From Hyphomicrobium sp. (GTDB taxonomy: Bacteria > Pseudomonadota > Alphaproteobacteria > Rhizobiales > Hyphomicrobiaceae), in contig JAICLG010000111.1 of NCBI GenBank assembly GCA_025927515.1, positions 1 through 9,164 on the forward strand: a stretch of DNA of 9,164 nt, in the 5' to 3' direction. The first letter of the stretch is position 1; each line of letters begins with the position of its first letter. Positions 5,345 through 9,164 of the stretch are shown piece after piece. The notes beneath the pieces were generated by a model. The model had not been told where the DNA came from. It saw only the letters and a program-made list of their open reading frames with translations, and did no database searches. The translations under genes were made by a program, and so were the position numbers.

Positions 5345-5373
5345 GAAGGGGGCTGGGATAACCGGCCCCCTTC
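5345..5373 (+). terminator. GC-rich stem-loop after acpP
   Basis: GAAGGGGGCTGG (5345-5356) pairs with CCGGCCCCCTTC (5362-5373) through 12 pairs with one G-U around a GATAA loop. It sits 60 nt after the acpP stop and 55 nt before the fabF ATG. There is no run of U after it, so it could be a partial terminator or a 3'-end stabiliser that lets acpP mRNA accumulate above fabF. A smaller stem GGCGC/GCGCC (5311-5315 with 5325-5329) precedes it. Confidence 0.55.
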
Positions 5374-5427
5374 ATGCGCCCCCACGCACGATTGCATTCA
5401 GTGACAACAGCCAAACAAGAAGACCCT

Positions 5428-6690
5428 ATGCGCCGAGTCGTCATTACAGGAATGGGTATCGTCTCTCCCGTTGGCTGCGGTGTGGAGGCCGCCTGGACGA
5501 ACCTGCTCGCCGGACAGAGCGGAGCGCGGCGTGTCGAGGAATTCGAAGTTTCCGACATCTCCTGCCAGATCGCCAATTTTGTTCCGCGCGGCCCGACGGC
5601 AGAAGGTAAATTCAATCCCGATGATTGGATGGAGCCGAAAGAGCAGCGCAAGGTCGACGACTTCATCATCTATGCGGTCGCTGCAGCCGATCAGGCCGTC
5701 GCGGACTCGGGCCTGAAGTTCAACACCGCGGAAGCGCAAGAGCGGGCCGGTGTTCTCATCGGCTCCGGCATCGGTGGACTTTCAGGCATCGCCGACACCT
5801 CGCTCCTGCTCAAGGAGAAAGGTCCGCGCCGCGTTTCGCCGTTCTTCATTCCAGGGCGGCTGATCAATCTCGCGGGCGGCTATGTCTCGATCAAGCACAA
5901 GCTGCGCGGACCCAACAATGCCGTCGTCACCGCTTGCGCCACTGGCACGCACGCGATCGGCGACGCGGCGCGCATCATCGCGCTCGACGATGCCGATGTG
6001 ATGGTCGCCGGCGGGACGGAAAGTCCGATTTGCAGAATTTCGATGGCGGGCTTCGCTGCCTGTCGGGCGCTCTCGACGGGCTTCAACGATGCGCCGCAGA
6101 AGGCGTCTCGTCCCTACGACAAGGATCGCGACGGCTTCGTGATGGGCGAGGGTGCGGGCGTCGTCGTTCTCGAAAGCTATGAGCATGCGAAAGCTCGCGG
6201 AGCCAAGATCTACGCCGAGGTGATCGGCTACGGCATGTCCGCCGACGCCTTCCACATCACCGCACCGGCCGAAGACGGTGACGGCGCTTACCGCTGCATG
6301 AAGATGGCCCTGACGCGCTCGGGCGTCGCGCCGAGCGAGATTGACTATATCAACGCGCACGGCACGTCGACGCCGATGGGCGATGAAATTGAGCTCAAGG
6401 CCGTCGAGCGTTTGTTCGGCAACACTGCAGGCAAGCTCGCCATGTCGTCGACGAAGTCAGCGGTTGGCCACTTGCTCGGCGCCGCTGGTGCGGTCGAAGC
6501 CATTTTCTCGACGCTCGCGATCCGCGATAACATTGCGCCGCCGACGCTCAATCTCGACACCCCATCCGTCGAGACGGCCATCGATCTCGTTCCGCACATG
6601 CCGAAGAAGCGTGACATCAATATCGCGCTGTCGAATTCCTTCGGCTTTGGCGGGACCAACGCCGCGCTTGTCCTGCGCCGCGTGGCCTGA
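5428..6690 (+). CDS. fabF: 3-oxoacyl-[ACP] synthase II
   Basis: A 420-residue thiolase-fold condensing enzyme that joins malonyl-ACP to acyl-ACP in chain elongation; FabF-type enzymes also extend unsaturated C16 to C18. The catalytic triad is complete: Cys170 in TACATGTHAIGDA, His311 in NAHGTSTPMGD and His348 in STKSAVGHLLGAAGA, with Lys343 in the last motif. Other family marks are GSGIGG (112-117), RPYDKDRDGFVMGEGAG (228-244) and the C-terminal NSFGFGGTNAAL (403-414). I chose the ATG at 5428, which gives MRRVVITGMGIVSPVG and the usual length. An upstream in-frame ATG at 5374 would abut the hairpin and add 18 atypical residues. The ribosome-binding site is weak (AAGAAG). It belongs to the fab cluster after acpP. 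Confidence 0.98.
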   Translation: MRRVVITGMGIVSPVGCGVEAAWTNLLAGQSGARRVEEFEVSDISCQIANFVPRGPTAEGKFNPDDWMEPKEQRKVDDFIIYAVAAADQAVADSGLKFNTAEAQERAGVLIGSGIGGLSGIADTSLLLKEKGPRRVSPFFIPGRLINLAGGYVSIKHKLRGPNNAVVTACATGTHAIGDAARIIALDDADVMVAGGTESPICRISMAGFAACRALSTGFNDAPQKASRPYDKDRDGFVMGEGAGVVVLESYEHAKARGAKIYAEVIGYGMSADAFHITAPAEDGDGAYRCMKMALTRSGVAPSEIDYINAHGTSTPMGDEIELKAVERLFGNTAGKLAMSSTKSAVGHLLGAAGAVEAIFSTLAIRDNIAPPTLNLDTPSVETAIDLVPHMPKKRDINIALSNSFGFGGTNAALVLRRVA

Positions 6691-6826
6691 GACTCGTCCA
6701 ACTCCGCTGTTTCGCCACAATTTACGTTGAGCGTCCCCGCCGGGGTGGGGGCTGATGAAGTAGTGTGGTTGAGCTAGTCTCGGTCACTCGCTAGCTGCTT
6801 CTTCAAGGGACAATACTCGCAGTATC
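6691..6826. other. fabF-mltG gap with small inverted repeats
   Basis: No gene lies here. A C/G-rich stretch GTCCCCGCCGGGGTGGGGGC (about 6732-6751) can form a short stem in more than one way. AGCTAG (6772-6777) is repeated inverted as CTAGCT (6791-6796) around 13 nt, about 30 nt before the mltG ATG. Both are too short to assign; either could be a weak terminator or a regulator site. The mltG ribosome-binding site is not obvious. Confidence 0.4.
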
Positions 6827-8212
6827 ATGAGTCAGCAGAGACGACGCCCGGACGGGAGCAAGACTGTCCGTACCGCTGGCGCCCGGAGCCCAGCCGAGCG
6901 ACTTGAGCCTGGCCGTGCTCCGAGCCGGCCGCGCGGCCTTGATGCGCGTGAGCCGTCGCGCACCGTTTCCAGCATTGTCCGGGTCATCAGTGGCATCCTG
7001 ACCGTCGCCCTTGTCTTTATGCTGGTCATCGGCAGCGCGACATTCGTCATTTACAACCAATTCGAAAATCCCGGCCCTCTCGCCACAACGCGCACCGTCG
7101 TCATTCCGAAGGGTGAAGGCCGCATCGCGATTGCCGAAAGGCTGGAGAGGGAAGGCGTCATTGACAACCGCTGGACGTTTGTCGGGGGCCACCTGCTGTT
7201 GAGCCTCCTCAGCCATAAGAACAACGGTGAACTCAAGGCTGGCGAATACGAGATCAAGGAACACGCTTCGATGCGTGACGTCATCGATAAGCTCTCCGAG
7301 GGAAAATCGATCCTTTACAAAACAACTTTGCCCGAGGGCCTGACCAGCGAGCAGATCGTCGAGCGACTGAAAGCCGAGCCGAGCCTCAGCGGCGAAATCA
7401 CCAACGTTCCCCCGGAAGGGACGCTGCTCCCCAATACCTATTATTTTTCCAAGGGTGCTTCGCGGCAGGAGATCCTCGATCGCATGCACGCGGAGATGCA
7501 GAAAACGATCAGCACGCTATGGGATGGCCGCGATCCTGATCTGCCGATCAAATCGCCGGAAGAACTGATCACGTTCGCATCGATCGTCGAGAAGGAAACC
7601 GGCCGTCCCGACGAGCGCGATCGTGTGGCGGCTGTTTTCTATAACCGGCTCCGGAAGGGAATGCGGCTGCAGTCTGATCCGACGATCATCTACGGCATCG
7701 TCGGGGGCCAAGGTGCCCTAGGTCGCAGCATCACCAAAGCGGATATCGAAACGAAGTCGCCCTACAACACCTATCAGATCAGCGGCCTGCCGCCTGGGCC
7801 GATATGCAACCCAGGTAAATCGGCGATACTGGCCGCCTTGCATCCCGCGAAAACGGCAGACCTCTATTTCGTCGCCGACGGCAGCGGCGGACACGCGTTC
7901 TCTGAAACGCTCAAAGAACACAATTCCGCGGTGCAGAAATGGCGCGCCGTCGAGAAGGAGAAAGCCAAGCAGAGCAACGCCGCGGCCGACGCCGGGAAAG
8001 ATGATCGGGCGCAGATTCCGCAGGAAAAGGACGACTCCCACAAAGGAAAGACGGCCCAGTCCGAACGCGTGACGAAAGCAGGTAAAGCCGATCCAGAAGC
8101 GGCCAGCGGCAACGGCGCATCGGCCGGCGGCGGCTCGGCCGAGTCATCATCGGCTAACGCGACGGACACGGCCGACATTCCGCTACCGGTTCGTAAGCCC
8201 AAACGCCAGTAA
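6827..8212 (+). CDS. mltG: Endolytic murein transglycosylase (YceG/MltG family)
   Basis: A 461-residue membrane-anchored lytic transglycosylase that cuts nascent peptidoglycan strands and so sets glycan length. A basic, disordered cytoplasmic segment (1-49) precedes one membrane helix (about 50-76). The periplasmic YceG domain follows, with PEGLTSEQI (169-177), LPNTYYF (201-207), the catalytic Glu255 in ASIVEKETGRPDER, LQSDPTIIYG (281-290) and SPYNTYQISGLPPGPICNPG (311-330). The last 85 or so residues are a Lys/Ser/Ala/Gly-rich low-complexity tail ending in IPLPVRKPKRQ, which makes the protein longer than the roughly 340-residue E. coli form. mltG downstream of fabF is usual in proteobacteria, linking lipid and wall synthesis on the map. 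The start is the first ATG giving the whole basic N-terminus; a start nearer the membrane helix cannot be excluded. Confidence 0.95.
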   Translation: MSQQRRRPDGSKTVRTAGARSPAERLEPGRAPSRPRGLDAREPSRTVSSIVRVISGILTVALVFMLVIGSATFVIYNQFENPGPLATTRTVVIPKGEGRIAIAERLEREGVIDNRWTFVGGHLLLSLLSHKNNGELKAGEYEIKEHASMRDVIDKLSEGKSILYKTTLPEGLTSEQIVERLKAEPSLSGEITNVPPEGTLLPNTYYFSKGASRQEILDRMHAEMQKTISTLWDGRDPDLPIKSPEELITFASIVEKETGRPDERDRVAAVFYNRLRKGMRLQSDPTIIYGIVGGQGALGRSITKADIETKSPYNTYQISGLPPGPICNPGKSAILAALHPAKTADLYFVADGSGGHAFSETLKEHNSAVQKWRAVEKEKAKQSNAAADAGKDDRAQIPQEKDDSHKGKTAQSERVTKAGKADPEAASGNGASAGGGSAESSSANATDTADIPLPVRKPKRQ

Positions 8213-8307
8213 CGAAGAAAGGACCCCGGCTTCGTCCTCGGGTTGGCGGATTCGGTTCGACCCGTTAAGTTGCGCGCCGCATAGACGTCCAGCCGAGACC
8301 GCCCCAG
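8213..8307 (+). other. Short mltG-yicC spacer
   Basis: These 95 bases hold no ORF and no strong hairpin. The yicC ATG lacks a clear Shine-Dalgarno. Co-transcription from the mltG side is plausible, since no obvious promoter hexamers are visible. Confidence 0.4.
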
Positions 8308-9164
8308 ATGACAATTTCCAGCATGACTGGCTTTGCGCGTGCCGACGCTTCGGCCAACGGCCTGAGCTGGACGTGGGAGGCCCGCAGCGTCAACGGCCGA
8401 GGACTCGATGTCCGCCTGCGCATGCCGCCCGGCTACGAGGCGCTCGAAATTCCCGCACGCGAGGCTGTCGCCAAACGCCTGGCACGCGGGAACGTCTCGT
8501 TGTCGCTCTCGATCGAAAAGCAACAGACGAACGGCGCCATCCGCTTGAACGAGCAAGTTCTCGCTGACGTCATCAAGGCGGCCGAACGCGTTTCCGCATT
8601 GAGCGGAGCATCACAGCCGGACGCGGCGCAATTCCTGATGATCAAGGGCGTTCTCGAAGCCGCCGATCAGGCGCAGGAAGACGCCGACGCCCGCGCGGCG
8701 CGCGAGCGCGCCATGACGGAAACGCTCGAAGTCGCACTCCACAGGCTCGGCGAAGCACGCCGCTCCGAAGGTGCGCGTCTCGAAATCATCATCATCGAGC
8801 AGATATCTCAGATCGATCAGTTGGCAGAGAGCGTCAGGGCTTCCCGATCGCGCACGCCGGATGCGATCAAAGCACGCATCAAGGATGCCGTTGGGAGGCT
8901 CATCGATGCCACCAGCACGCTCGACGATGATCGCCTGTATCAGGAGGCCGTTTTGATCGCGACCCGTGCCGACGTCGAAGAAGAGCTTCAGCGCCTCTCG
9001 GCCCATGTCGCATCGGCGCGGGACATATTGAACGAGCGCGGCGCTGTGGGGCGCAAGCTCGATTTTCTGGCGCAGGAGTTCAACCGTGAGGCAAATACCC
9101 TTTGCTCGAAGGCCAATGCCGTCGATGTCACGCGGCTAGGCCTGCAGCTCAAAACCGTAATCGA
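8308..9164 (+). CDS. yicC: YicC family endoribonuclease (cut by window end)
   Basis: Translation from ATG 8308 stays open to the window end: 285 codons plus 2 bases. It begins MTISSMTGFAR, the family's N-terminal signature, followed by ARSVNGRGLDVRLR (25-38). It ends with the conserved block GRKLDFLAQEFNREANT (248-264), SKA (267-269) and LKTVI. Family members are about 290 residues, so only about eight residues are missing, and no damage is implied. The middle (about 85-200) is mainly charged helix, as expected. YicC proteins are metal-dependent endoribonucleases; the E. coli protein has been linked to turnover of the small RNA RyhB. In alphaproteobacteria yicC usually follows mltG and precedes gmk, so gmk is predicted just outside the window. 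Confidence 0.95.
   Translation, partial: MTISSMTGFARADASANGLSWTWEARSVNGRGLDVRLRMPPGYEALEIPAREAVAKRLARGNVSLSLSIEKQQTNGAIRLNEQVLADVIKAAERVSALSGASQPDAAQFLMIKGVLEAADQAQEDADARAARERAMTETLEVALHRLGEARRSEGARLEIIIIEQISQIDQLAESVRASRSRTPDAIKARIKDAVGRLIDATSTLDDDRLYQEAVLIATRADVEEELQRLSAHVASARDILNERGAVGRKLDFLAQEFNREANTLCSKANAVDVTRLGLQLKTVI

Noticed and set aside
5374..5427. Upstream in-frame ATG for fabF
   Set aside because: It would add 18 residues not seen in the family and begins directly at the 3' edge of a stable hairpin with no ribosome-binding site. The ATG at 5428 gives the standard FabF N-terminus.
4764..5669. A 301-codon minus-strand frame across the acpP region
   Set aside because: It runs antisense to acpP and the start of fabF and has no family resemblance. 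The plus-strand ACP is unmistakable.
1..9164. Mobile element, prophage, CRISPR array, toxin-antitoxin pair or biosynthetic cluster
   Set aside because: I saw no transposase, integrase, terminal repeats, regularly spaced repeats, tRNA attachment site or accessory enzyme cluster. Gene content and order are those of a conserved core region.

Overview
The window is a GC-rich chromosomal housekeeping segment, most likely from an alphaproteobacterium of the Hyphomicrobiales (Rhizobiales). The reasons are the gene order (rpsF-rpsR-DUF2232-rplI facing away from fabD-fabG-acpP-fabF-mltG-yicC), the alphaproteobacterial style of FabD, FabF and S6 (S6 has a long Arg/Gly-rich tail), and the codon use. A Hyphomicrobium-like genus is possible, but this is a guess from general resemblance. 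I see no mobile element, CRISPR array, tRNA or rRNA.

Left arm, minus strand (about 1-2280): a ribosomal-protein operon read right to left. It has a candidate promoter near 2253-2280, a leader of about 200 nt with several hairpins, rpsF (bS6), rpsR (bS18, only 3 nt after rpsF), a stem-loop, a DUF2232 membrane protein, and the first 45 codons of rplI (bL9), which runs off the window. One leader hairpin matches the described S6:S18-complex binding motif (stem, hairpin, CCG in a 3' bulge) and would allow feedback control. To its right, on the plus strand, is an unrecognised, very acidic 81-residue protein (2446-2691).

Right arm, plus strand (2942-9164): the type II fatty-acid synthesis cluster. 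FabD loads malonyl groups onto ACP (acpP product), FabF condenses malonyl-ACP with the growing acyl-ACP, and FabG reduces the resulting 3-ketoacyl-ACP. The dehydratase and enoyl reductase are not in this window. The cluster is followed by mltG, which cleaves nascent peptidoglycan strands, and yicC, an endoribonuclease-family gene cut off by the window end about eight residues short of its usual terminus. All catalytic residues I could check are present.

The protein content is ordinary. The parts worth a second look are mostly non-coding: the rpsF leader, a 14-bp hairpin that begins in the fabG stop codon, a structured 396-nt fabG-acpP gap, a GC-rich hairpin between acpP and fabF, and a palindrome inside the ribosomal operon. 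Among proteins, the acidic small protein and the DUF2232 gene between ribosomal genes are the least understood. I found no convincing new defence, mobile or biosynthetic system.
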